64,000 bases of DNA, from positions 3,534,001 to 3,598,000 of the forward strand of contig NZ_CP049246.1 in assembly GCF_011046555.1 (NCBI RefSeq), in the 5' to 3' direction. The notes below the pieces were generated by a model. The model saw only the letters and a program-made list of their open reading frames with translations. It ran no database searches and was not told where the DNA came from. Shown one piece after another: positions 1 through 8,063 of the stretch. Position 1 is the stretch's first letter; each line of letters starts with the position of its first letter. Source of the stretch: Sphingobacterium lactis. Its GTDB lineage: Bacteria > Bacteroidota > Bacteroidia > Sphingobacteriales > Sphingobacteriaceae. The translations under genes and the position numbers were made by a program.

Positions 1-351
1 TATTCGGTGAACGATACGGTGGTTGTATTCGACCGTCTTCGTGAATACTTGAAGAAACCGAATGCACACCAAGAGGAAATGGGTACTACCATCAATAAAG
101 CGATCAACTCCACATTGAGCCGTACCGTGATTACATCTTTAACCGTAATCTTCGTGTTGGCTGTATTGTTCGTGTTCGGTGGTGAGGTTATCCGTGGGTT
201 CTCCTTCGCTATCCTTGTAGGTATCGTTGTAGCAACTTACTCATCCATCTTCTTGGCAGCGCCAGCTATCTACGACCTATCAGGTGGTAAGCACTTAGCA
301 GAAAGCGCAGAAGATAAAGCTAAAAAAGCGGCAAAAGTAGTTACTCCGTAA
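1..351 (+). CDS. secDF: SecDF protein translocase subunit, C-terminal end (partial)
   Basis: This is the 3' end of a gene that begins before the window; the frame is open from base 1. SecD/SecF use the proton gradient to help pull exported proteins through the SecYEG channel in the inner membrane. The visible part is the SecF-like half: the NDTVVVFDR segment is the conserved cytoplasmic loop of SecF, and it is followed by a THETSLTVIF-like helix (here RTVITSLTVIF) and another membrane segment ending near SSIFLAAPAIYDL. A charged, lysine-rich tail of about 25 residues ends the protein. Bacteroidota usually carry SecD and SecF fused, so the fused form is inferred, not seen. A strong hairpin terminator follows. 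Confidence 0.9.
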   Translation, partial: YSVNDTVVVFDRLREYLKKPNAHQEEMGTTINKAINSTLSRTVITSLTVIFVLAVLFVFGGEVIRGFSFAILVGIVVATYSSIFLAAPAIYDLSGGKHLAESAEDKAKKAAKVVTP

Positions 352-372
352 TCGGAAAACTAATACTATACA

Positions 373-402
373 AAAGGCTGTTCGTTCGAACAGCCTTTTT
401 TT
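373..402 (+). terminator. Rho-independent terminator after secDF
   Basis: A perfect 10-12 bp hairpin (AAAGGCTGTT / AACAGCCTTT around CGTTCG) is followed by a T run. It closes the secDF transcript. Confidence 0.9.
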
Positions 403-500
403 GTTTCCTTTATCATCCAGTATGTTTTTCCTATTCCGCATGATATTGTCAAAAATCTGTTTATTATCCTTTCTACTGAATCATACTCTATATTTTTTAG

Positions 501-508
501 TAGTTTTG
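501..508 (+). promoter_or_regulatory. Candidate -7 box TAGTTTTG for the lipoprotein-gap operon
   Basis: TAGTTTTG matches the Bacteroidota -7 consensus TAnnTTTG exactly and lies 17 nt upstream of the ATG at 526. No good -33 TTG was seen at the expected distance, so confidence is moderate. Confidence 0.5.
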
Positions 509-525
509 GCTATAAATCAACACGC

Positions 526-1161
526 ATGAGAAATAAATTTCTAATAACCTCCCTTTGTTTATCCCTTGGCATTTTGGCTGTAGGGTGCAATAACGAGAAC
601 AAATCGACAAATACAACTACACAGGATGAGCATGCAGGACATGACCATGCCGGGCATGACCATAGTGCACATGAGCACACAACTGGACCTGTTCAGAACC
701 CCGCTCCTGCTCCGAATGCCGCACCTATGCAGAAAGAACCGACCAAGAGTATTCCAGAGTTTACCTTCTACAAAGTGAAGTCGGGTATTTCGTATACAAA
801 AGCAGATCTACCTGCCGGTAAGAACACGGTATTTGTCCTTTTCGATCCAGGATGTAACCATTGCCAGAACGAAACAAAAGCTTTAGCGCAGAACTACGAT
901 AAAATCAAGGATGTGAACATCCTATATGTATCCATGAATGACCCTGCCTTGATGTCCAGTTTCTTCAACACGTTCGGAAAGAATCTGGAAGGCAAGGAAA
1001 ATGTGCAGATGCTGTGGGATAGAAACCAGGATTTCATCCAACGTTTCCACATCCCGAATATGTTCCCAGCGAACTATGTCTTTGGTCCGGATGGTGCCTT
1101 GAAATCGTACTGGGAAGGCGAAAAAGGAATTAATGAGGTTATTGCTGAATTTACGAAATAA
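526..1161 (+). CDS. Lipoprotein with His-rich linker and thioredoxin-like (redoxin) domain
   Basis: A 211-residue exported protein. Residues 1-20 form a lipoprotein signal peptide with lipobox AVGC, so Cys21 is probably lipidated. Residues 36-51 are a histidine-rich stretch of AGHDH-type repeats, likely metal binding, followed by a Pro/Ala linker. From about residue 75 a thioredoxin-fold domain follows with the motif FDPGCNHC; Cys110 and Cys113 form the CxxC redox pair. The family (AhpC/TSA, thioredoxin-like) reduces disulfides or peroxides; a periplasmic thiol-disulfide or metal-linked redox role is inferred. The stop codon is directly followed by the ATG of gap, so the two are co-transcribed although no functional link is obvious. 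Confidence 0.85.
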   Translation: MRNKFLITSLCLSLGILAVGCNNENKSTNTTTQDEHAGHDHAGHDHSAHEHTTGPVQNPAPAPNAAPMQKEPTKSIPEFTFYKVKSGISYTKADLPAGKNTVFVLFDPGCNHCQNETKALAQNYDKIKDVNILYVSMNDPALMSSFFNTFGKNLEGKENVQMLWDRNQDFIQRFHIPNMFPANYVFGPDGALKSYWEGEKGINEVIAEFTK

Positions 1162-2166
1162 ATGAGAATTGCCATCAATGGGTTTGGTCGTATTGGCCGT
1201 CATACCCTTCGAAATCTGTTGAATAGAACGAATGAATCGTTGGAGGTTGTTGCGATCAATGATCTGGCCGATGCCCAGACCCTGGCGCACCTATTTAAGT
1301 ATGATTCGGTACACGGACCTTTACATAGGCCCGTGGAGCACGATGCGAATCACCTGATCATTGATGGCAAATCCATCCTCATCCTCAACAAAAAGGATCC
1401 GGAGGAATTACCGTGGGACGAACTGGGTATCGACCTCGTGGTCGAATCCACCGGCTTTTTCGTGAAACATGACCTGGCAGCCAAGCACCTGAAAGCTGGT
1501 ACCAAACAGGTCATCATCTCAGCCCCATCACCAGACAAGGAAGTTCCAACCGTGGTTCTCGGCATCAACGACCGGGACTTCGATTGGCAAACACCGATAT
1601 TTTCCAATGCCTCCTGTACCACCAACAATGTGGCCCCACTGATCAAGATCTTGGATGAAAACTGGGGGATCGTCGATGGTTACATCACGACCGTCCACTC
1701 CATGACCGGCGACCAGAACCTACACGATGCACCACATCGCGACCTGAGACGCTCCAGAGCGGCCTCGGCCTCCATTATCCCGACCACAACAGGAGCGGCG
1801 AAAGCCATTACCAATGTGTTCAAACACCTGGAGGGAAAGTTGGGTGGCGCCGGAATCCGTGTACCGGTATTGAATGGATCCCTAACGGATTTCACCTGTA
1901 ATCTTTCCAAGGAAACCACGGTGGAGGAAATCAACGCCAAATTCCGCGAAGCGGCATCCGGCGACTTGAAAGATGTCCTCTATTATACCGAAGACCCTAT
2001 TGTTTCCGTCGATATCATCAACAATCCCTTCTCCTGCGTCTTTGATTCCCAATTGACCAGTATCGTGGGCGGGTTGGTGAAAGTCGTTGGCTGGTATGAC
2101 AATGAATTCGGTTACTCCAACCGCTTGGTGGATATCCTAGAAAAACTGGCTTCGCGTCATGATTAG
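1162..2166 (+). CDS. gap: Type I glyceraldehyde-3-phosphate dehydrogenase
   Basis: 334 residues, full length for the family. It converts glyceraldehyde-3-phosphate to 1,3-bisphosphoglycerate with NAD in glycolysis (cytoplasm). The N-terminal Rossmann motif NGFGRIG (residues 6-12) and the ND pair after strand two (33-34), typical of NAD-preferring enzymes, are visible. The catalytic motif SNASCTTNN places the nucleophile at Cys152, with its partner histidine in TTVHSMT (His179). The substrate and subunit-contact segment around RRSRAAS and the C-terminal WYDNEFGYSNR motif are intact. It starts immediately after the preceding stop codon and its last 8 nt overlap the next gene. A second gap gene elsewhere in the genome is possible. 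Confidence 0.97.
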   Translation: MRIAINGFGRIGRHTLRNLLNRTNESLEVVAINDLADAQTLAHLFKYDSVHGPLHRPVEHDANHLIIDGKSILILNKKDPEELPWDELGIDLVVESTGFFVKHDLAAKHLKAGTKQVIISAPSPDKEVPTVVLGINDRDFDWQTPIFSNASCTTNNVAPLIKILDENWGIVDGYITTVHSMTGDQNLHDAPHRDLRRSRAASASIIPTTTGAAKAITNVFKHLEGKLGGAGIRVPVLNGSLTDFTCNLSKETTVEEINAKFREAASGDLKDVLYYTEDPIVSVDIINNPFSCVFDSQLTSIVGGLVKVVGWYDNEFGYSNRLVDILEKLASRHD

Positions 2167-2596
2167 GTTCATTAAAACAGAGGAAACATTACCCTTACGC
2201 AGCGAGGTGCTGCAGCAGGGGAAAGCACCGGCCCTTTGCGAAAATCCGGAGGATAGCAAACCGGACAGCTTCCATTTGGGCTATTTTGACGAGACAGGAG
2301 CGCTCGTTTCCGTACTGACCATCCATCAGACCAATCATCCGAAATTACCGCATACAGGCTACCGATTGCGGGGAATGGCAACAGCACCAGACGCCCGAAA
2401 CAAAGGTTTCGGCAAGGAACTGCTGCTCGCAGCCATCGAACATATCAAAACACAATTGCATGGGGATTACCTTTGGTGCATCGCCCGCGAGGTGGCCTAT
2501 CCGTTCTACGACAAGCTGGGTTTCGAATCCATGTCTGATGAATTCACGTACAAAGACCCGGGCATGCACAAGGAGATGTACCTGCCATTTTATTAA
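2159..2596 (+). CDS. GNAT family N-acetyltransferase
   Basis: 145 residues, the size of a single GNAT domain. The segment RLRGMATAPDARNKGFGKELL (about 75-95) carries the acetyl-CoA pyrophosphate-binding pattern (R/Q-x-x-G-x-G/A, here RNKGFGK). The C-terminal half has a YPFYDKLGF motif, the usual FYxKxGF of GNATs. The ATG overlaps the last 8 nt of gap, which suggests translational coupling. Substrate cannot be predicted. It converges with the TIGR02757 gene, leaving only 13 bp between them. Confidence 0.88.
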   Translation: MIRFIKTEETLPLRSEVLQQGKAPALCENPEDSKPDSFHLGYFDETGALVSVLTIHQTNHPKLPHTGYRLRGMATAPDARNKGFGKELLLAAIEHIKTQLHGDYLWCIAREVAYPFYDKLGFESMSDEFTYKDPGMHKEMYLPFY

Positions 2597-2609
2597 ATTC
2601 AGTCCTACT

Positions 2610-3380
2610 TTACAACTCCCCCCCTACGCCCAATCCGAACAGCGCAAAGTCGTATTTGATCGGATCCTGCGGATCGAATAACCTCAGGTTTTCGGTGAGC
2701 TCCAGTGCGGTCTTCCAATTCACTTTTTCGGATTGAATAAGGCCAAACTTTCTCGCCACCCTTTCCACGTGCACATCACACGGACAGATTAATTGACTGG
2801 GCTGAATGGTATGCCAAATACCGAAATCCACACCTTTCGTATCCTTCCGTACCATCCAGCGCAAGAACATATTCAAGCGTTTGCAGGTCGATTTCTGCAG
2901 GGGTGAACTCACGTGCTTTCGGGTTCTGTACGGGTAATCGGGTAAGGAAAAGAAATGGTCCTTAAAGCCATTCAACGCCTCCTCAATGGTAAAGGATTGC
3001 GGATTGGGCACCTGTAAAAAGGCTTGCTCTAGACTGTCATGTGCACGGTAATGGTACTGAAAGAAGGAAATGAAATAGAGCAGGTCTGTATCGTTGAATG
3101 TCCGGTGCTTAAACCCCAGTAAGCTTCTCAGATCTTCTTCTTGGTGATTTCGTATGAAATCATACGGAGCTCCGTCCATTCGGGCGATCAATTCATTGCA
3201 CTTATTGATGATGGTCTTGCGCTGTCCCCAAGCCAGGATGCTGGCAATGAAACCCATGATCTCCACATCCTGTTTCTTGCTGAACTGGTGGGGTATGCTG
3301 ATTGGGTCATGTGGGATGAAGTCCGGTCGGTTAAATTCCTCGACTTTCTTATCCAGGAAATCCTTAAGCGATAAATCCAT
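2610..3380 (-). CDS. TIGR02757 (DUF2400) family protein
   Basis: 256 residues. The protein begins with LKDFLDKKVEEFNRPDFIPHDPISIPHQF and then DVEIMGFIASILAWGQRKTIINK, which are hallmarks of the TIGR02757 family, widespread in Bacteroidota and Spirochaetes and of unknown function. The C-terminal CPCDVHVERVARKFGL segment resembles the helix-hairpin-helix part of DNA glycosylases, so a nucleic-acid role is possible; that is inference only. No signal peptide or membrane segment is seen. It lies downstream of obg on the same strand but is separated from it by a terminator. Confidence 0.85.
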   Translation of the reverse strand: MDLSLKDFLDKKVEEFNRPDFIPHDPISIPHQFSKKQDVEIMGFIASILAWGQRKTIINKCNELIARMDGAPYDFIRNHQEEDLRSLLGFKHRTFNDTDLLYFISFFQYHYRAHDSLEQAFLQVPNPQSFTIEEALNGFKDHFFSLPDYPYRTRKHVSSPLQKSTCKRLNMFLRWMVRKDTKGVDFGIWHTIQPSQLICPCDVHVERVARKFGLIQSEKVNWKTALELTENLRLFDPQDPIKYDFALFGLGVGGEL

Positions 3381-3387
3381 AGGTGCT

Positions 3388-3417
3388 AAAATAAGAAAAG
3401 CAACCGAAGTTGCTTTT
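3388..3417 (-). terminator. Terminator after adk-obg
   Basis: Hairpin AAAAGCAAC / GTTGCTTTT with a 4-nt loop; on the minus strand it is followed by a T-rich stretch. It ends the adk-obg transcript just ahead of the TIGR02757 gene. Confidence 0.7.
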
Positions 3418-3424
3418 AAAGTTT

Positions 3425-4423
3425 TTATGCGTTGATCTCTTTCCAGATGAGGTCCTTGAGTCCTTGGATCCCTTTTCCCGTTACAGAAGAGATAAAAATA
3501 TGCGGTATTCCTTTTGGCAGTTGCTGTTCCATTTCGCGTTCCAGTTCCTCATCCAGCATATCGGATTTGGAAACGGCCAGGATTTTGGGTTTATCCAGCA
3601 ATTCCGGATTATAGGCTGTCAGTTCGTTCAATAGGATATCGTATTCCTCTTCGATGGTGCGATCCGTATCGGCAGGCACCAAGAACAGCAACACGGAGTT
3701 CCGTTCGATATGGCGCAGGAAGCGATGTCCCAGACCTTTTCCTTCCGACGCTCCTTCGATGATTCCAGGGATATCCGCCATGACGAATGATTTGTTGTCG
3801 CGATAGCTGACGATTCCCAGGTTCGGTACGAGGGTAGTAAATGGATAGTCAGCAATCTCAGGTTTTGCGGCTGATACAACGGATAGAAGTGTTGACTTTC
3901 CAGCATTCGGGAAGCCCACCAATCCAACATCGGCCAGAACCTTCAATTCCAGGATCACCCACTCCTCTTTTCCGGGCATACCGGGTTGTGCAAAGCGTGG
4001 CGTCTGCACCGTTGATGATTTGAAGTGCCAGTTTCCCAGACCGCCGCGACCTCCCGGGGTCAGGATCTTGGTTTCGCCATCCTCGGTGATTTCAAATAGG
4101 ATTTCTCCGGTTTCAGCACTCCTAGCGACCGTTCCCAAGGGAACTTCCAAGATTTCATCAGTACCGTTGGCACCACTGCGCAGGGCACTCCCTCCCGGTC
4201 CTCCGGGTTCGGCGATGATGTGCTTGCGGAATTTCAGGTGCAATAAGGTCCAATGTTGATGTGATCCTTTCAGGATAATATGCCCACCACGGCCACCATC
4301 TCCACCATCCGGCCCACCTTTCGCCGTGAACTTATCCCTGTGCAGGTGTGCAGAACCTGCACCACCGTGCCCAGATCGGCAACATACCTTTACGTAATCA
4401 ACAAAATTTGACCCCTGCGCCAT
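3425..4423 (-). CDS. obg: Obg/CgtA ribosome-associated GTPase
   Basis: 332 residues. It is an essential GTPase of 50S subunit maturation and stringent control. Residues 1-158 are the glycine-rich Obg fold (many GG pairs such as [12 protein letters not shown]). The G domain follows with P-loop GFPNAGKST (170-178), the G3 motif [12 protein letters not shown] and the G4-like SKSD. The protein ends soon after the G domain and lacks the optional C-terminal OCT extension, as is common in Bacteroidota. Its start is 15 bp downstream of the adk stop codon, so the two form an operon; that pairing is common in this phylum. Confidence 0.96.
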   Translation of the reverse strand: MAQGSNFVDYVKVCCRSGHGGAGSAHLHRDKFTAKGGPDGGDGGRGGHIILKGSHQHWTLLHLKFRKHIIAEPGGPGGSALRSGANGTDEILEVPLGTVARSAETGEILFEITEDGETKILTPGGRGGLGNWHFKSSTVQTPRFAQPGMPGKEEWVILELKVLADVGLVGFPNAGKSTLLSVVSAAKPEIADYPFTTLVPNLGIVSYRDNKSFVMADIPGIIEGASEGKGLGHRFLRHIERNSVLLFLVPADTDRTIEEEYDILLNELTAYNPELLDKPKILAVSKSDMLDEELEREMEQQLPKGIPHIFISSVTGKGIQGLKDLIWKEINA

Positions 4424-4438
4424 AATTCCTCGTATCCT

Positions 4439-5014
4439 CTACTTTGAATAATTATCGATAACCTGTGAAAGATCGCCGAAGATTCCTTCGATCTCACCGA
4501 TACCATTTACTTTACTTAATTTTCCCTGTGCTTCGTAATACGGCAGAACATGGATCGTCTTACCGAAATACTCCTCGATGCGTTTCTTCAACTTATCGGC
4601 AGCATCATCAGCACGTCCGGAAATTTCCTGACGCTTGGCGATACGCTGAGTCAATTCTTGTTCATCCACATCCAAGGCAATAACGCCGGTGATGGATTGG
4701 TTGTTATCTTCCAAGAATTTATCCAAGGCCTCTGCTTGCGCAACGGTACGTGGGAAACCATCAAAGATAAAACCTTTGGCATCCGGATTACTTTTAAGTT
4801 CTTCCTCCAACATCGCAATGGTAATGGAATCAGGAACAAGGTTTCCGTCAGCAATGATCTGTGAAACTTCCTGGCCCAGTGGCGTTTGGTTCTTGATATG
4901 TCCTCTGAACATATCACCCGTTGAAATATGGTGTAAACCGTATTTCTCAATTAATTTAGCCGATTGGGTTCCCTTACCTGCCCCTGGAGGTCCGAATAAT
5001 ACAAGGTTTAGCAT
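4439..5014 (-). CDS. adk: Adenylate kinase
   Basis: 191 residues, the short-lid form without the zinc-binding LID insert. It catalyses ATP + AMP to 2 ADP in the cytoplasm. P-loop GPPGAGKGTQ lies at residues 8-17; the AMP-binding segment HISTGDMFR and the motif DGFPRT are intact, followed by RQEISGRADD for the short lid. First gene of the adk-obg operon. Between it and the upstream tRNA there is a terminator, so it must have its own promoter in the roughly 30 bp before the ATG or receive read-through. Confidence 0.97.
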   Translation of the reverse strand: MLNLVLFGPPGAGKGTQSAKLIEKYGLHHISTGDMFRGHIKNQTPLGQEVSQIIADGNLVPDSITIAMLEEELKSNPDAKGFIFDGFPRTVAQAEALDKFLEDNNQSITGVIALDVDEQELTQRIAKRQEISGRADDAADKLKKRIEEYFGKTIHVLPYYEAQGKLSKVNGIGEIEGIFGDLSQVIDNYSK

Positions 5015-5040
5015 AAGTGTCTGTGTTTATTTTAGATGTA

Positions 5041-5075
5041 AAAAAACAAAAGCCTAATCCGGATTGAATTAGGCT
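5041..5075 (-). terminator. Terminator downstream of tRNA-Arg
   Basis: AGCCTAAT / ATTAGGCT with a 9-nt loop; on the minus strand it is followed by TTTTGTTTTTTT. It terminates the tRNA-Arg transcript before adk. Confidence 0.8.
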
Positions 5076-5086
5076 CTTTCTCTAAG

Positions 5087-5160
5087 TGCGCTCAAAGGGA
5101 GTCGAACCCCTAACCTTCTGATCCGTAGTCAGATGCTCTATCCAATTAAGCTATGAGCGC
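5087..5160 (-). tRNA. tRNA-Arg (anticodon ACG), copy 1
   Basis: 74 nt on the minus strand. The acceptor stem GCGCTCA pairs with TGAGCGC, followed by discriminator A (CCA is not encoded). The anticodon stem TCTGA/TCAGA encloses the loop CTACGGA, giving anticodon ACG, which is read as ICG and decodes CGU/CGC/CGA. The T arm contains GGTTCGACTCC. Identical to the copy at 5434. Confidence 0.96.
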
Positions 5161-5433
5161 GGCAACCAATACTTCACGACAAATGCCCTGCCCGTTTTGG
5201 TGATGCAAATATAAGGAAATATTGGTCCAATCAAAATTTTTTTTTCAATTTCCAACGCACCTGCGACAGTTTCAGCGCGGGAAAAGCTGATAACCTATTA
5301 AGGACCATTTCGTACAGCAGCAGGGCGATCGATAAATTTATCTTATTCAGCAAACTGCAACATGCCAACTTTTCCTTTTAGGAAGCCAAGAGCAATTAGG
5401 AACCGGAAAATGTAAGGATTAAAAAAAAGAAAG

Positions 5434-5507
5434 TGCGCTCAAAGGGAGTCGAACCCCTAACCTTCTGATCCGTAGTCAGATGCTCTATCCAATTAAGCTA
5501 TGAGCGC
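5434..5507 (-). tRNA. tRNA-Arg (anticodon ACG), copy 2
   Basis: 74 nt, base-for-base identical to the copy at 5087-5160, with 273 bp of non-tRNA sequence between them. The intervening stretch contains no ORF or other RNA I recognise. A recent local duplication or gene conversion is the simplest explanation. Confidence 0.96.
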
Positions 5508-5644
5508 ATTCTTTCAGGACTAATTGTCCTTTGAGGTGGGGCAAATATCGGTACTTTTTTATACTTTCCAAACGATTTTTCCGTTTTTTACTCATTTTAA
5601 AACTATATTTTGCATATCGTGTTGATATTTATATATTTAAAATT

Positions 5645-6478
5645 ATGGCCGAACGTATAATTAAAAGCAATAAAATCAGAATTGGGGACATTTCCATCTC
5701 CTACTTCATCAAGAAAGCAACTGAAACGCCTGAAAAGACGATCATCTTCCTACATGGATTTCCATTCAACAAGAATATGTGGCGCGAGCAATTGGAGAGC
5801 CTGGAGGATAATATCACCGGAATTGCCATCGATATCCGTGGGCATGGCAACACGACCAAGGGACATGGCTACTTTTCGATCGATGTTTTTGCGAAAGACC
5901 TCGGGGTCTTTATCCGCAAACTGGAAATCGATAAGGCTGTTTTATGCGGCATCTCCATGGGCGGATACATCGCCCTGCGTGCCTATCAGCTGTTCCCGGA
6001 GAAGATTTCAGGATTGATATTATGTGACACCCATAGCAAAGCAGATGATGATGCTGGCAAACAAAAGCGTTTCGATGCCATCCAGGCGGTGCTTAACCAC
6101 GGCAGAAGACCGTATGCCATCGGTTTTGTCAGCAATGTATTCGCCAAGAACAGTATCGAACGGAAACCAGAGGCTGTCGAGTTGATCAAGAGCAGTATCC
6201 GCCGGAACAGTATCGATTCGATATGCGCTACCCTGTTGGCCCTAGCCTCCAGGACAGATACCAGTTCGGTACTGAAGGACATCAAGGTGCCGACGCTGAT
6301 TATCCGCGGTAAGGACGACAAAATAACACCGGAGGAGTTGATGCAGGAAATGGCGGATCAGATAAAAGGATCCACTTTCCATCAGATTGCCGACAGCGGA
6401 CACCTGCCGAACATGGAACATCCTGAGGAGTTCAACCTGCACATGAATAAATTATTACAGGAAGTGAAGGCTAAATAG
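5645..6478 (+). CDS. Alpha/beta hydrolase
   Basis: 277 residues from the ATG at 5645 (an upstream in-frame ATG at 5531 would add a low-complexity 38-residue tail lying in the promoter region, so it is not chosen). Alpha/beta-hydrolase fold: oxyanion motif FLHGFP (35-40), nucleophile elbow GISMGG with Ser104, acid in RGKDDK and the catalytic His in DSGHLPNMEHPEEF near the C terminus. It looks like the 3-oxoadipate enol-lactonase/haloperoxidase-like group, but the substrate is not predictable. No signal peptide. It is convergent with the patatin gene; their 3' ends overlap by 8 bp. Confidence 0.87.
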   Translation: MAERIIKSNKIRIGDISISYFIKKATETPEKTIIFLHGFPFNKNMWREQLESLEDNITGIAIDIRGHGNTTKGHGYFSIDVFAKDLGVFIRKLEIDKAVLCGISMGGYIALRAYQLFPEKISGLILCDTHSKADDDAGKQKRFDAIQAVLNHGRRPYAIGFVSNVFAKNSIERKPEAVELIKSSIRRNSIDSICATLLALASRTDTSSVLKDIKVPTLIIRGKDDKITPEELMQEMADQIKGSTFHQIADSGHLPNMEHPEEFNLHMNKLLQEVKAK

Positions 6479-7319
6479 CGACCTTTTCCTTCCCTTTCTT
6501 CTTTAAAGCCTTTTTCTTGACGGAGCAATCCGGAACGACCTGATTTGTCAGCTCCATTCCCTTCTCGATCATGTAAGAGGCTTTATCATAATCCCACAGG
6601 CCCGCAATATTGTGCGGTACATTGATGACATAATCGGGCTTGTATAATTCAACGCTCAATTGGGTAAGCCTTCTCCGCATCAGGAAATAGGATTCCTGAA
6701 GCATGGAGAGCGCATTCAACCCCTTTCCCGGAACCACTGGCCCATAATCCTTGTCCGGCTTCCCGTCCAGATTGACCGCAACGATGATATTGCGACGCTT
6801 CCGGCGCACATAATTGATCGGCAGCGGATTCAAAACCCCGCCATCGACCAAATTCCAATCGTCACTCTCGATACTGGTAAATACTGCCGGGATAGCAATC
6901 GATGCGCGGATCGCTTTATAGACACTTCCCTTTTCAAAAACCATTTCCTTCTCGTTCAGCATATCGGTCGCAATTGCGCGAAATGGAAGACGCATATCCT
7001 CGATCGGTTTATCCGGGAAAATATCCTTTAAGGATTCGAAGACGCGCTGCCCTTTAAGCAAGCCAAACTTGAAATTGTTGAAATCCATCAGTTTGAAAAC
7101 CTGCCGTCGGGTGAAACTGCGCATCCACTCCTCCAGATCATCCAGTTTCCCTTCAACATACGCCGCACCGATCAACGATCCTATGGAACAGCCGACTACT
7201 TCATCAATTTCATAACCCTTTTCCTCCAAACTGCGGATGACACCGATCTGAACCAAACCTCTGGCGCCCCCGCTCCCCAAAACCAAGGATACTTTACGCT
7301 TGCTTTTCAAAAAGTTCAT
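6471..7319 (-). CDS. Patatin-like phospholipase family protein
   Basis: 282 residues from the ATG at 7319, which places the first strand of the patatin domain right at the N terminus; in-frame upstream starts only add unrelated sequence. The family is a Ser-Asp dyad lipid acyl hydrolase. Oxyanion hole GSGGARG (15-21), nucleophile GCSIGS with Ser45, and the Asp-Gly-Gly motif at 159-161 are all present, so it should be active. The C terminus is rich in lysine. No signal peptide is seen; a cytoplasmic role at the membrane is inferred. It is divergent from the TetR gene and could share control with it. Confidence 0.88.
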   Translation of the reverse strand: MNFLKSKRKVSLVLGSGGARGLVQIGVIRSLEEKGYEIDEVVGCSIGSLIGAAYVEGKLDDLEEWMRSFTRRQVFKLMDFNNFKFGLLKGQRVFESLKDIFPDKPIEDMRLPFRAIATDMLNEKEMVFEKGSVYKAIRASIAIPAVFTSIESDDWNLVDGGVLNPLPINYVRRKRRNIIVAVNLDGKPDKDYGPVVPGKGLNALSMLQESYFLMRRRLTQLSVELYKPDYVINVPHNIAGLWDYDKASYMIEKGMELTNQVVPDCSVKKKALKKKGKEKVAI

Positions 7320-7382
7320 GCCTAAAGTTAAGACTAATTTCCACATTCTTAATGTCATTTTGTTGTCTGTTTTATTTTCCGA

Positions 7383-7414
7383 TTTGGAAGATATTATTAT
7401 CGTTGTTACTTTTG
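7383..7414 (+). promoter_or_regulatory. Promoter of the TetR-nitroreductase operon (-33 TTTG, -7 TACTTTTG)
   Basis: TTTG at 7383-7386 and TACTTTTG at 7407-7414, 20 bp apart, fit the Bacteroidota promoter pattern. The predicted start of transcription is about 7420, giving a leader of some 16 nt. Confidence 0.65.
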
Positions 7415-7432
7415 CTAACACTGTTAACAAAA
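7410..7432. promoter_or_regulatory. 23-bp palindromic operator overlapping the TetR promoter
   Basis: TTTTGCTAACA and TGTTAACAAAA are inverted repeats around one central C, with 10 of 11 positions matching. The site covers the end of the -7 box and the predicted transcription start and ends 4 bp before the ATG of the TetR gene. Its size and place are typical of an autoregulatory TetR operator. Confidence 0.65.
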
Positions 7433-7436
7433 CAAC

Positions 7437-8039
7437 ATGGGACTGACAGAAAGAAAGCAGAGACAACAGCAGGAATTGAAGGAACGCATCATCCAGAGTT
7501 CACGGGAAATCGTGGAAAATGAAGGATGGGCTGCGCTTTCCATTCGTAAGATTGCCGACGCCATCGAGTATTCTGTCCCGGTTATCTACAAGCATTTCGA
7601 AAACAAAGAAGCCATTGCTTCCTATTTCGTGATCGAGGGATTTGAGATTCTGGAAGCTAAAATCACGGCCGAGGTGAATCGGGAAGCCAATGCCGCTTCG
7701 CAGATCAAATCCATGGCAAAGGCCTATTGGTTTTTTGCTGTGGAAAATCCGAAGCACTATGAGATTATGTTCGGATTAGGCATCCCTTCCTGTGAAATGA
7801 CGGTGGAATCCATGGAAATCAAGGCGGTTTCCGATAGCATGCTGGCCATCATTGACACCGCTATTGCCGAAAGTGGAAAAAAAGGAATCGATCGGTACCT
7901 TAAACTCCGGACCCTATGGTCCATTCTGCACGGGATTGTTGCACTGGAATTGCTGCAGGTAGAAAACAGACCCAATGTGTGCCCTTCCGAAGTTTTGAAG
8001 GACGCCATGGATGGCTATGTAAAATCAATTTTATTATAA
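7437..8039 (+). CDS. TetR/AcrR family transcriptional regulator
   Basis: 200 residues. The N-terminal helix-turn-helix covers about residues 35-56 (LSIRKIADAIEYSVPVIYKHF), a standard TetR DNA-binding domain; the rest is a helical ligand-binding and dimerisation domain of the WHG/TetR_C type. It most likely represses itself and the nitroreductase that starts 24 bp downstream. A near-perfect palindrome lies over its promoter. The inducer is unknown; a nitro- or quinone-type compound would fit the neighbour. Divergent from the patatin gene. Confidence 0.92.
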   Translation: MGLTERKQRQQQELKERIIQSSREIVENEGWAALSIRKIADAIEYSVPVIYKHFENKEAIASYFVIEGFEILEAKITAEVNREANAASQIKSMAKAYWFFAVENPKHYEIMFGLGIPSCEMTVESMEIKAVSDSMLAIIDTAIAESGKKGIDRYLKLRTLWSILHGIVALELLQVENRPNVCPSEVLKDAMDGYVKSILL

Positions 8040-8063
8040 TACAAATACAACAACACATATCAG

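Noticed and set aside
5531..5644. Upstream in-frame ATG extending the alpha/beta hydrolase by 38 residues
   Set aside because: The extension is low complexity, lies in the AT-rich promoter zone and has no hydrolase or signal-peptide character.
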